22,052 bases of DNA from an uncultured Mycoplasmatota bacterium (GTDB lineage Bacteria > Bacillota_I > Bacilli_A > RF39 > UBA660). The position numbers and the translations under genes are program-made. The DNA is taken from NCBI GenBank assembly GCA_946613765.1, contig CAMOFW010000005.1:1-22052 (forward strand), in the 5' to 3' direction. The notes beneath the pieces are model-generated. The model had not been told where the DNA came from and did not search any database. It saw only the letters and a list, made by a program, of their open reading frames with translations. Position 1 is the first letter of the stretch. Each line of letters starts with the position of its first letter. Shown piece after piece: positions 13,855 to 21,997 of the stretch.

Positions 13855-15924
13855 ATGAGAAAATGTGACGTAATTATTCCTGTTTATAATGCTCCTGAAT
13901 ATGTTGAAATGTGTATGTTTGCTTTGGTAAACAATACTGAAAAGGAGGATTTAGGAACTATATTTTTATTAGATGATAAATCTAATAAAACAACTAGTAA
14001 TTTATTAGATAATTTATATAAAAAATATAAGGATAAGGTTAATGTAAAAGTTGTTCATAATAAAAATAATCTAGGATTTATTAAAAATGTTAATAATGGT
14101 TTTAAATTAAGTAAAGAAAAATATGTTATGTTACTTAATACTGATTGTTTTGTTTCTAAAAACACAGTAGGTAAATTGATGGAACATATGGAGGCTAATG
14201 AAAAGATTGGACTTATTTGTCCAATATGTTCTAATGCTGCTAATTTAACATTAGAAATGTTTGATGGTTTTTCTTATACTATGATGGATAAATTATTGGA
14301 ATCAAAGTTTAAGGGAATGAATTTTGATGCATGTACTGTAGTTGGTAATTGTTTAATGATTTCTAGAAAATGTATTGATGAAGTTGGATATTTAGATGAA
14401 ATTTATGGTATGGGATATGGTGATGAAACTGATTATCAATTTAAATCTATGGAAAAAGGTTTTGAAGCTAAAGTAGCTATAGATACATATGTATTTCATA
14501 AAGCAGAACAATCATTTAATACTACAAATAAGATGCGTAGTGAGAGATTAGAAAAAAATAGAAAAATATTCTTCGATCGTTGGGGAGATAAGTATTATGC
14601 TTTATTAGAAGAGTATGAAAAAAACGATCCAATTAAATATATTAAAGAGCATTTAACTAAAGAAGATAAGATTGCTGATTTAGATTATACATTTGTTTTA
14701 CCTCAAATGGGTAATGGAGCAGGTGGAGTTATTTATATTAGTGATTTAGTAAATTATTTAAATATTTTAGGTATGAATGTTGGTATGTTAAATATATATG
14801 CTGGGGAATATAGTGGTATTATGGCATATAAACCACTTGGGCCTAAAAATATTGGTAAGTTTAAATCTAATTGTTTAGTGGCTACTATATTTGATAGTGT
14901 TTTCTTAGCTAAGAAAATGTGTGAAAAGATGGGAAGCAAACTTGTTTATTTTTCACAAGGATATGAATTTATGTTCTTAGAAGGAACTAGATATGGTGAA
15001 GTTGAATCATCATTTAAAATAGTTGATTATGTAGTAACTATATCTGATTATTTAAAAAATAGTTATAAAAAGTTATTTAATATTGACGCAATTAAAATTG
15101 TTAATGGTATAGATTACAATATTTTACATCAAGTTAAGACTAAAAAAACTAATAAGAGAAAACATATTTTAATGAATATGAGAAATGAAGCATTAAAAGG
15201 TGGATTTATCTTAAATGATGTATTAAAGAAATTAACTGTAGAATTCAATGATATTGATATTACAGTTGTTAATAATTGTAAAAAGTATGATTTTGCTATT
15301 AATAATAATAGTAGTGTTAATGTAAATATTATTAATGGACCAATTAGTAGAACTAAAATGTATGATTTATTATATGATGCTGATGTTTTAGTTGATGCAT
15401 CACTAAGTGAAGGTTTTGGATTATTACCACTTGAAGCTATGGCATGCGGAGTAGTTCCAGTAGTTTCAAATGCTATGGGTAATACTCAATATTGTGTTAA
15501 TAATAAAAATGCTATTTTGGTAGATGCTGTTAATAATTCTGATGAATACATTAATAAAATAAAAAAATTATTTGAAGATAATAAGAAGTTTGAAAATATG
15601 AAAAACGAAGCAATATTAACTTCTAGTGAGTATGATTTTGAAAATGTAGTTTGTGATTTTTATAAATCTTTAGATGATATTTTAAACAATAATATTAAAC
15701 CTATTAATTATAAAATGAATAAATCTGAAAAAGAAAAAGTAGAAAAATATTTGTATACTGATGAAATGTATAATAGATTATTATTTTCTAGTAAGAGTAA
15801 TTATTATCATAAGAATAATAGAACTCGTAATTTAAAAATATTAGCAAAAGAATTTGTTAAAGCAAACGTTTATTTATTAAAACAAACTTATAAAACAATT
15901 AGATATAAGAATCATAGGTTATAA
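13855..15924 (+). CDS. Two-domain glycosyltransferase, GT2 fused to GT4
   Basis: A 689-residue cytoplasmic protein. The N-terminal GT-A domain (GT2, about 1-230) has IIPVYNAPEYV, Asp40-Asp41, a DxD-like NTD (95-97) and GYGDETDYQFK (187-197), resembling rhamnosyl/galactosyl-type GT2 enzymes. The C-terminal GT-B domain (about 276-610) starts with FVLPQMGNGAGG and ends with the GT4 motif EGFGLLPLEAMACG (519-532), whose first Glu binds the donor. A final basic segment (about 620-689) has no recognised domain. Two catalytic domains suggest two consecutive linkages in a repeat unit. GAGGAGG precedes ATG 13855. Sugars and linkages cannot be assigned; because glf is in the operon, UDP-galactofuranose is a possible donor. 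Confidence 0.9.
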   Translation: MRKCDVIIPVYNAPEYVEMCMFALVNNTEKEDLGTIFLLDDKSNKTTSNLLDNLYKKYKDKVNVKVVHNKNNLGFIKNVNNGFKLSKEKYVMLLNTDCFVSKNTVGKLMEHMEANEKIGLICPICSNAANLTLEMFDGFSYTMMDKLLESKFKGMNFDACTVVGNCLMISRKCIDEVGYLDEIYGMGYGDETDYQFKSMEKGFEAKVAIDTYVFHKAEQSFNTTNKMRSERLEKNRKIFFDRWGDKYYALLEEYEKNDPIKYIKEHLTKEDKIADLDYTFVLPQMGNGAGGVIYISDLVNYLNILGMNVGMLNIYAGEYSGIMAYKPLGPKNIGKFKSNCLVATIFDSVFLAKKMCEKMGSKLVYFSQGYEFMFLEGTRYGEVESSFKIVDYVVTISDYLKNSYKKLFNIDAIKIVNGIDYNILHQVKTKKTNKRKHILMNMRNEALKGGFILNDVLKKLTVEFNDIDITVVNNCKKYDFAINNNSSVNVNIINGPISRTKMYDLLYDADVLVDASLSEGFGLLPLEAMACGVVPVVSNAMGNTQYCVNNKNAILVDAVNNSDEYINKIKKLFEDNKKFENMKNEAILTSSEYDFENVVCDFYKSLDDILNNNIKPINYKMNKSEKEKVEKYLYTDEMYNRLLFSSKSNYYHKNNRTRNLKILAKEFVKANVYLLKQTYKTIRYKNHRL

Positions 15925-15926
15925 TT

Positions 15927-16769
15927 ATGAAAATAGCTGGTGTTGTTGTATTATATAATCCAGATGAAAAGATTAATTCTAATATAGATACATATATTAA
16001 TCATTTGGATAGATTATATATTGTTGATAATAGTGATGTTAATAACAAGTCTTTGTTTAATAATAAAAAAATAGAGTATATATTTAATGGAGAAAATCTA
16101 GGGATTGCTAAATCACTAAATGTAGGTGCTGAAAAAGCATATAAAGAAAAATATGATTGGTTATTAACTATGGATCAAGATAGTTATTTTGAAAAAGATA
16201 ATTTAGATAAGCTTATAAGTTTTACTAATAAGGTAGATTATAATAGTGTAGGTATAGTTTCACCTTGGCATTTAACTAAAGAAAATAAAGAAATATCTAA
16301 AAATGAATATGATGAAGTTATAGATGTTATGACTTCAGGTAATTTAGTAAATTTATCTTTATGGAAAAAGATAGGTGGATGGAAAGATTATTTCTTTATT
16401 GATAATGTAGATATTGAATATTGTATGAATCTTAATTCTAATAATTATAAGGTAATATCATATAATAAGTCTTTATTAAGACATAGTTTAGGTAATATAA
16501 CAATGCATAAGTTATTTAAAAAGACTGTTTATTCATCTAATCATAATTATATAAGACAATATTATATGATAAGAAATCTAATGTATTTAAAAGATTTATA
16601 TTATGATAAATATAAGGATCAAATAGATCATATGATAAGAGGGGCTAAGGGAAGATTTAAGAATATATTAGTATTTGAAAAAGATAAATATAGAAAAATT
16701 AGAAATATGCAAAGAGGATATAGGGATTATAAAAAACATATAGTTGGTAAATATCCTTATAACAACTAG
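15927..16769 (+). CDS. GT2 glycosyltransferase, rhamnosyltransferase-like
   Basis: A 280-residue GT-A enzyme. It starts with AGVVVLYNPDEKI (4-16), then IVDNS (32-36), NGENLGIAKSLNVG (54-67), the metal-binding DQD (83-85) and FIDNVDIEYC (157-166). This pattern is typical of RfbF/WbbL-like rhamnosyltransferases, which add sugars during cytoplasmic assembly of cell-wall polysaccharides. RHSLGN (185-190) fits the conserved post-catalytic region. No TM segment is seen. It starts 2 bp after the GT2-GT4 fusion, with a weak AGG ribosome site, so coupling is likely. Donor specificity is a family-level guess; no dTDP-rhamnose genes occur in the window. Confidence 0.88.
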   Translation: MKIAGVVVLYNPDEKINSNIDTYINHLDRLYIVDNSDVNNKSLFNNKKIEYIFNGENLGIAKSLNVGAEKAYKEKYDWLLTMDQDSYFEKDNLDKLISFTNKVDYNSVGIVSPWHLTKENKEISKNEYDEVIDVMTSGNLVNLSLWKKIGGWKDYFFIDNVDIEYCMNLNSNNYKVISYNKSLLRHSLGNITMHKLFKKTVYSSNHNYIRQYYMIRNLMYLKDLYYDKYKDQIDHMIRGAKGRFKNILVFEKDKYRKIRNMQRGYRDYKKHIVGKYPYNN

Positions 16770-16777
16770 GAGGTAAT

Positions 16778-18370
16778 ATGAAAGAGTATTTAAAGAAATA
16801 TAAGTTTATAATATTATTTATTATTATTACTGTAATTTTCTTTTCGTCACATTTAGTTATCACGTGGGATTCAACTCATTATTTAACTTATGTTGATATA
16901 TTAGAAGGTAATAGTCCATTTTCAAATTGGGATATAGTAAGAGGACCTGTATTTCCAATATTGTTATTTTTATCAGATTCTATTTTTGGTAAGAGTGATA
17001 TTGGTATATTAATTATGATGTATTTATTTTTCTTATTATTCTTTTATACTACTTATAGTTTATTAAAAAATATTTTTACAAAGAATAAACATAAAGATTT
17101 AATAAGTCTTATTATTACATGTGTTGTTTGTTTAAATCCAATGGTATTAGGATATTTCCATGCAATGTTATGTGAGTTTATTGCAATTACTTTATCAATG
17201 CTAAGCATTAATATTGGTTTAAAATATTATAAAGAAGAAAATAAAAAGATTAGAATATTATATAGTTTATATTATGTTTTAGGAGTTACGTTTGCTTATT
17301 TCTTAAAACAACCATATGTATTAATTTGTTTATTACCATTATTGATATCTAGTGTATTAGCAATTATTAATAATCATAAATTAAAGAATGTTTTATATTA
17401 TGTAGGAACTGTATTATTAAGTGTTATTGTATTATTTGCTTCTATTAAAGTATGGAATCATATATTAGTTAGTAAAGGTTTAGATTTGAACACTAATAGA
17501 AATGCAGTTAATATTTTAGGAGAACAATTGTATCATTCAATTAATGGTTATGAATATAAAATAGTTAATAATAAAGATGATATTTATTATAATGAACATC
17601 TATCAGATAAAGAGAAAACTGTTGCTTATAATTGGTTAAATGAATATGGAAAAGTTTATGTATTAAGTGTAAAAGATAATGATAGAGTATTAGAAGATGA
17701 TATTGTATTTATCGGTGATAATGATAATCCATCAACAACAAAAATGGGTGTAGAAATATTAAAGACATTTGTTAAACATCCTATAATTGTAATTTCATCA
17801 CATTTAAAGTCTTATTGTGGATTAAGTAGTATTTGTGTAATTGATATTGATAGTGGATTACAATTTCCAATAACTGATGAAGTTGATTTTGTTAATGCTC
17901 ATGAAAATGACTCGATAGGGTATAGATCATTTAGAGAAATTGAAAATAACTTTTATTTTCCTAGTGAGAGAATGGAATTAGCACAATATTATATAGAACC
18001 AGTTTCTCAAAGCTTTATATCAAAAATATATGAAAATTTATTTGAATTTACTTCAAGACTGTTTAAATTTGTTATAATTAGCGCACCATTATTTTTAATA
18101 TTATTAATAATTTTTAGAATTGTTATTAGAAAGCATTTAGTTAATCATACAATTTACATTAGTGCATTATTCTTGTTATTATTTGGGGTATTTGGTGGAT
18201 TTATCAATGCCTGGGTAAGCTCAGTTATTGATAGATATGTAATGTTTTGTTTTGTTCCAAATTTAATAGGAATTATATTAACTGTTTATTTTATAGTAAT
18301 AAATATATCAAGAAGGAATAAGAAGGACTCTAGTAAAGGAAGTGTTAAACGTGGAAAAAACAAAAGATAA
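16778..18370 (+). CDS. GT-C-like integral membrane glycosyltransferase (putative)
   Basis: A 530-residue membrane protein. TM1 (about 9-27) is followed by an external acidic loop TWDSTHYLTYVDILEG (29-44), where Asp31 could be the catalytic base typical of GT-C enzymes, and RGPVFPILLFLSD (55-67). Further TM helices lie at about 75-95, 108-128, 130-147, 160-180, 182-198 and 207-225. A soluble part of about 200 residues (230-430) is predicted outside, followed by three TM helices; the last region has the DRYVMFCFVP motif seen at the end of many GT-C proteins. It probably uses a polyprenyl-phosphate sugar on the outer face. AGGAGG precedes ATG 16778. The fold assignment is from pattern, not a confirmed family. 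Confidence 0.72.
   Translation: MKEYLKKYKFIILFIIITVIFFSSHLVITWDSTHYLTYVDILEGNSPFSNWDIVRGPVFPILLFLSDSIFGKSDIGILIMMYLFFLLFFYTTYSLLKNIFTKNKHKDLISLIITCVVCLNPMVLGYFHAMLCEFIAITLSMLSINIGLKYYKEENKKIRILYSLYYVLGVTFAYFLKQPYVLICLLPLLISSVLAIINNHKLKNVLYYVGTVLLSVIVLFASIKVWNHILVSKGLDLNTNRNAVNILGEQLYHSINGYEYKIVNNKDDIYYNEHLSDKEKTVAYNWLNEYGKVYVLSVKDNDRVLEDDIVFIGDNDNPSTTKMGVEILKTFVKHPIIVISSHLKSYCGLSSICVIDIDSGLQFPITDEVDFVNAHENDSIGYRSFREIENNFYFPSERMELAQYYIEPVSQSFISKIYENLFEFTSRLFKFVIISAPLFLILLIIFRIVIRKHLVNHTIYISALFLLLFGVFGGFINAWVSSVIDRYVMFCFVPNLIGIILTVYFIVINISRRNKKDSSKGSVKRGKNKR
18335..18340 (+). promoter_or_regulatory. Ribosome binding site fixing the start at GTG 18351
   Basis: AAAGGA, 10 nt before GTG 18351. 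The in-frame GTG at 18342 is 1 nt away and too close. Confidence 0.55.
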
Positions 18371-19085
18371 AATACTTGTTGTTATTCCAGCTTATAATGA
18401 AGCTGAGAATATTGAAAAAGTATTAAAAGAAATTAAAAAAGATATTGATTATGCTGATATATTAGTTATCAATGATTGTTCTAAAGATAATACTTATGAA
18501 ATTGTTAGAAAAAATGGTGTTAAATGTATAACTAATGTGTTTAATATGAGATATGCTATGGCTGTTCAAGTTGGAATTAAATATGCATATCAAAATGGAT
18601 ATGATTATGTAATTCAAATGGATGGTGATGGACAACATATAGCGAGTGAAGCTGAAAAGCTTTATAAAGAAGCTAAGAAAACTAATGCTGATATTGTTAT
18701 CGGATCTAGATATTTGAAAGATATGGGTTATCCTTGTCCATTATTTAGAAGAATTGGAACTAAGATGTTTGAGAAAATGATTAAATTATTTACTAAAAGA
18801 AGAATTGCAGATCCTTTATCTGGTTTCCAATGTTTAAATCGTAGTGTTATTGAAAAATATGCTAAGATTGGTAATTATCCAGAATTTCCAGATGCTAACT
18901 TAGTAATTGAAATGTTATTAACTGGATATAAAATTGTTGAAGTACCTGTTAAGATGAGATTAAGAGAAAGTGGAGAATCAATGCACTCAGGTATTATTAA
19001 ACCTATTAAATATATGATTGAACAACTTTATACATGTATAATTATTGTTGTTAAATATGCTGGTAAAAGGAGATTTAAGTTATGA
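18351..19085 (+). CDS. DPM1-like polyprenyl-phosphate glycosyltransferase (GT2)
   Basis: A 244-residue GT-A enzyme read from GTG 18351, overlapping the upstream gene by 20 bp. It has VIPAYNEAENI (11-21), Asn41-Asp42, the diagnostic DGDGQH (91-96), IGSRYLKDMG (117-126) and DPLSGFQ (154-160), as in dolichyl/undecaprenyl-phosphate sugar synthases. It lacks the two C-terminal TM helices of GtrB/PglB-like forms; only one hydrophobic stretch (about 224-236) is seen near the end. It probably loads one sugar onto undecaprenyl phosphate in the cytoplasm. It is followed, with ATGA overlaps, by a DUF2304 protein and an SMR-like protein, a common trio for lipid-linked sugar donors. Confidence 0.88.
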   Translation: MEKTKDKILVVIPAYNEAENIEKVLKEIKKDIDYADILVINDCSKDNTYEIVRKNGVKCITNVFNMRYAMAVQVGIKYAYQNGYDYVIQMDGDGQHIASEAEKLYKEAKKTNADIVIGSRYLKDMGYPCPLFRRIGTKMFEKMIKLFTKRRIADPLSGFQCLNRSVIEKYAKIGNYPEFPDANLVIEMLLTGYKIVEVPVKMRLRESGESMHSGIIKPIKYMIEQLYTCIIIVVKYAGKRRFKL

Positions 19086-19435
19086 AAAATATTTATTTTG
19101 TTATTCTTGCTTTAGTCATTTTAGTTTATATGGTTCAATCTGTTAGAAAGAATAGTTTAAGTATTAAAACTTCTTTTTGGTGGATAATAGGGTGTTTATT
19201 AATTCTTGTATTAGCTATTTGGCCTAAGTCTATTGATTGGTTTGCTAATATGCTAGGTATAGACTATCCACCAGCATTATTCTTGACTTTATGTGTAGTG
19301 TTCTTATGGGTTGTTGACTTTAAATATAGTAAAAAAATTCAAGAACAACAAGAAAAGATTACTGATTTAGCTCAAGAGTTAAGTATTGTACGTGCTAAAA
19401 TTAAGGATATGGAAAAAAAGGAGAAAAATAAATGA
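19082..19435 (+). CDS. DUF2304 family membrane protein
   Basis: A 117-residue protein with three TM segments (about 3-19, 32-47, 64-79). A C-terminal coiled coil follows (about 82-115, KKIQEQQEKITDLAQELS). This layout, with a WP pair after TM2 and a DF-Y-S junction after TM3, matches DUF2304. Members are usually encoded next to DPM1-like GT2 genes, as here, and may anchor or partner the soluble GT2, which lacks its own membrane domain. The function is not biochemically established to my knowledge. Start ATG 19082 overlaps the upstream stop by four bases (ATGA), and its own stop overlaps the next start. Confidence 0.85.
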   Translation: MKNIYFVILALVILVYMVQSVRKNSLSIKTSFWWIIGCLLILVLAIWPKSIDWFANMLGIDYPPALFLTLCVVFLWVVDFKYSKKIQEQQEKITDLAQELSIVRAKIKDMEKKEKNK

Positions 19436-19785
19436 TGAAGTATTTATTAACTGTTGTTTATATATTTTTTACAACTAGTGGAATTACATTTATGAAATTA
19501 GGTGGCGATTCTTTAAAATTAGGTTTAAAAGATGGTTTTTCTCTATCAATGGGTTGGAAAACATTTGTAGGATTTTTATTCTATTTAGTTAGTTTTATAT
19601 TATGGCAAAAATTATTGGTTAAATATGATTTATCTGTTATGGTTCCAATTGTTACTGGTATTTCTCAAATAATAATTATTACTATTGGATATCTTGTTTT
19701 TAAAGAATCGTTTAATCTTGTAACTTTAATTGGTGCTTTATTAATTGTTGTAGGTATTGTAGTAATGATATTTTCTGTTAAGTAG
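19432..19785 (+). CDS. Four-TM SMR/EamA-like protein, putative lipid-linked sugar flippase
   Basis: A 117-residue protein with four TM segments (about 3-21, 43-62, 67-90, 96-115), the size and layout of SMR/DMT proteins, including GISQIIIITIGYLVFKES (76-93) and a C-terminal GALLIVVGIVVM helix. In this setting (DPM1-like GT2, DUF2304, GT-C in one operon) the best guess is a flippase moving undecaprenyl-phosphate sugar outward, like ArnE/ArnF. Drug export is less likely. The start at 19432 overlaps the previous stop (ATGA); ATG 19435 is an alternative that changes one residue. AAGGAG lies upstream within DUF2304. Confidence 0.82.
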   Translation: MMKYLLTVVYIFFTTSGITFMKLGGDSLKLGLKDGFSLSMGWKTFVGFLFYLVSFILWQKLLVKYDLSVMVPIVTGISQIIIITIGYLVFKESFNLVTLIGALLIVVGIVVMIFSVK

Positions 19786-19793
19786 GTGTAGAT

Positions 19794-20849
19794 ATGAAAA
19801 ATAATGTGAAAAAAGAAAAGATTAAATTAAGTATTATTGTACCTTGTTATAAGGTTGAAAAATACTTACCTAGATGTTTAGATAGTTTATTAAATCAGAC
19901 TTTAGAAGATATTGAGGTTATTTGTATTAATGATGGATCACCAGATAATTGTATTAATATATTAAAAGATTATCAAAAAAAATATGGTTCTAAGCTTGTT
20001 ATTATTGATAAGAAAAATGAAGGAGTTTGGAAGGGTAGAAAAGATGGTATAAAAATAGCTAAAGGTGAATTTATTGGTTTTGTTGATAGTGATGATTATG
20101 TTGCTTTAGATTATGCTGAAAAACTTTATAATGCTGCTAAAAAGAATAAAGCTGATATATCAATTTGTGGATTTGATAGAATAGATTTAGAAACTAATAA
20201 ATTATACTCTAGAGAGATGTGTAAACCTAAATTTGATGTTATTGATATTCAAGAGAACCCAGGTTTATTATTAGAAATTAATGGAGCTCCTTGGAACAAG
20301 ATTTATAAAGCAAAATTAATGAAAGAAATGCATGAATTAAATAATATACCTAAAGTTCTTGATGATATGATGTTTTTGCAATTAGTTTATATAAATGCAA
20401 AGAAAGTTGCTTTTATTAGTGATTCTTTAATTTATTACATGGTAAGAAAGGATTCTATTATAAATACTGTTAAAAAGGAATTAATTCCTGGTGTATATGA
20501 ATCAATGAAAGAAATAAGAGATTATTATAAAGATAATAATCCTAAAATGTTAGACTATGTAGATGCTAATGCTTTCTTACATTTGGGAATATCATTTATG
20601 TATAGATTATCAGAGGATAAAGATTTAGATTTTAATAAAGCATTAAAGGATAATACTCAATTCTTAAATGATTATTTTCCTAACTGGAAAAAGAATAAAT
20701 ATATTACAAGAAAATATATTAAAGAGAATAATGGAACAAATAAAAAATTATTCATAGTTAAAAAATTCTATGATTTACATATGTTTAAGCTATTTTTAGC
20801 AACTTATAAGTTTATGATTAATCATATTAAGGTTGATATTAAGTGGTGA
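19794..20849 (+). CDS. GT2 family glycosyltransferase (capsular type)
   Basis: A 351-residue enzyme. The GT-A domain covers about residues 10-225: LSIIVPCYKVEKYLPRCLDS (12-31), IND (45-47), NEGVWKGRKDGIKIAKGEFI and the metal-binding DSDD (98-101). APWNKIYKA (about 164-172), common in EpsJ/CpsJ-like enzymes, follows. The C-terminal part (about 230-351) is helical and basic and ends with FLATYKFMINHIKVDIK, which could associate with the membrane. It adds a sugar during polymer assembly; donor and acceptor are unknown. It starts 8 bp after the SMR-like gene, with AGGTGTAGAT as ribosome site. Its TGA stop overlaps the ribosome binding site of glf. Confidence 0.9.
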   Translation: MKNNVKKEKIKLSIIVPCYKVEKYLPRCLDSLLNQTLEDIEVICINDGSPDNCINILKDYQKKYGSKLVIIDKKNEGVWKGRKDGIKIAKGEFIGFVDSDDYVALDYAEKLYNAAKKNKADISICGFDRIDLETNKLYSREMCKPKFDVIDIQENPGLLLEINGAPWNKIYKAKLMKEMHELNNIPKVLDDMMFLQLVYINAKKVAFISDSLIYYMVRKDSIINTVKKELIPGVYESMKEIRDYYKDNNPKMLDYVDANAFLHLGISFMYRLSEDKDLDFNKALKDNTQFLNDYFPNWKKNKYITRKYIKENNGTNKKLFIVKKFYDLHMFKLFLATYKFMINHIKVDIKW

Positions 20850-20850
20850 T
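20841..20850 (+). promoter_or_regulatory. Ribosome binding site fixing the glf start at 20854
   Basis: AAGTGGTGAT, 3 nt before ATG 20854, overlapping the TGA stop of the previous gene (20847-20849). An in-frame TTG at 20833 lies upstream of this site and inside the preceding gene, so it is not the start. Confidence 0.7.
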
Positions 20851-20853
20851 TTT

Positions 20854-21948
20854 ATGGAACATTATGATTATATAATTGTAGGATCTGGTTTATTTGGTGC
20901 TACTATTGCAAATAGACTAAAAAATTTAAATAAGAAAGTTTTAGTAATAGAAAAAAGAAATCATATAGCTGGTAATATTTATACCGAAGAAGTAGATGGT
21001 ATTCAAGTTCATAAATATGGTGCTCATATATTTCATACTGATTATAAAGATGTATGGGACTATGTTAATTCATTTGTTGAATTTAATAGATATACTAATA
21101 GTCCTGTAGCTAGGTATAAAAATGAAATATATAATATGCCATTTAATATGAATACTTTTTCTAAAATTTGGAGTGATGTGGTTACACCAAATGATGCTTT
21201 AAAACATATTGAAGAAGAAAAGAAAGAAATAGTAGGTGAACCTAAAAATTTAGAAGAGCAAGCTATTAGTTTAGTTGGTAGAACTATTTATGAAAAATTA
21301 GTTAAAGGTTATACTGAAAAACAATGGCATAGAAAGTGTTCTGATTTACCAGCATTCATTATTAAAAGATTACCTGTAAGATTTACATATGATAATAATT
21401 ATTTTAATGATAGATATCAAGGTATTCCAATTGGTGGATATACTAATTTAGTTGCTAAGATGCTAGAGGGAATAGAAGTTAGATTAAATACTAATTTTTT
21501 TGATAATAAAGATTTATATTTAAATAGTTGTGATAAGTTAATTTATACTGGACCACTTGATGAATATTTTGATTATTCATTAGGTGAATTAGAGTGGAGA
21601 AGTTTAAGATTTGAGGAAAAAATTTTAGATGAAGTCAATTATCAAGGAAATGCAGTTGTTAACTATACTGATGTAGAACCTGCATATACTAGAGTAATTG
21701 AACATAAACATTTTGAATTTGATACTACATCACCTAAAACAGTGGTTACTTTTGAATATCCTGCTGATTATGTTAGGGGTATGGAAAAGTATTATACTAT
21801 TAATGATGATAAAAATAATGAATTGGCTGATAAATATAAAGAATTAGCTAATAAAGAGAGTAAAGTTATATTTGGTGGTAGATTAGCCGAATATAAATAT
21901 TATGATATGGATGATGTTATTAAAAAAGCTTTAGATATGGATTTATAA
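20854..21948 (+). CDS. glf: UDP-galactopyranose mutase
   Basis: A 364-residue flavoenzyme that interconverts UDP-galactopyranose and UDP-galactofuranose. The N-terminal FAD-binding motif is YIIVGSGLFGATIANRL (6-22), then VIEKRNHIAGNIYTE (31-45) and YGAHIFHT (55-62), the diagnostic Glf stretch. Further conserved parts are YTEKQW, PVRFTYDNNYFNDRYQGIP, GGYT and the C-terminal GGRLAEYKYYDMDDVI. Length is normal (about 360-390). Its presence shows that galactofuranose is a component of the polymer made by this operon. The last gene before a terminator; its stop lies inside the terminator loop and stem. Confidence 0.96.
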   Translation: MEHYDYIIVGSGLFGATIANRLKNLNKKVLVIEKRNHIAGNIYTEEVDGIQVHKYGAHIFHTDYKDVWDYVNSFVEFNRYTNSPVARYKNEIYNMPFNMNTFSKIWSDVVTPNDALKHIEEEKKEIVGEPKNLEEQAISLVGRTIYEKLVKGYTEKQWHRKCSDLPAFIIKRLPVRFTYDNNYFNDRYQGIPIGGYTNLVAKMLEGIEVRLNTNFFDNKDLYLNSCDKLIYTGPLDEYFDYSLGELEWRSLRFEEKILDEVNYQGNAVVNYTDVEPAYTRVIEHKHFEFDTTSPKTVVTFEYPADYVRGMEKYYTINDDKNNELADKYKELANKESKVIFGGRLAEYKYYDMDDVIKKALDMDL

Positions 21949-21961
21949 TCTATATCTTTTT
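21933..21961 (+). terminator. Terminator of the polysaccharide operon
   Basis: 11-bp stem (21933-21943 with 21947-21957) with one G.U pair, a 3-nt loop and a T tract at 21957-21961. The glf stop (21946-21948) sits in the loop and 3' arm. The 3-nt loop and short T tract suggest moderate strength. Confidence 0.65.
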
Positions 21962-21970
21962 AATTATTAA

Positions 21971-21979
21971 TGTTATAAT
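21971..21979 (+). promoter_or_regulatory. Extended -10 promoter of the right-edge gene
   Basis: TGTTATAAT with perfect TATAAT (21974-21979), 10 nt after the terminator T tract. No -35 is recognised. AGAAGTGAT (21985-21993) is the ribosome site; the leader is about 12 nt. Confidence 0.65.
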
Positions 21980-21997
21980 TAACTAGAAGTGATTGTA

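Noticed and set aside
19083..20849. TGA as a tryptophan codon (Mycoplasma-type code)
   Set aside because: TGA ends three genes at proper overlaps with the next start, Trp is encoded by TGG throughout, and family lengths are normal.
12339..21948. Recently transferred island for the polysaccharide operon
   Set aside because: Base composition, codon use, promoter type and ribosome sites match the flanking genes, and there are no tRNA, integrase, transposase or attachment repeats in the window.
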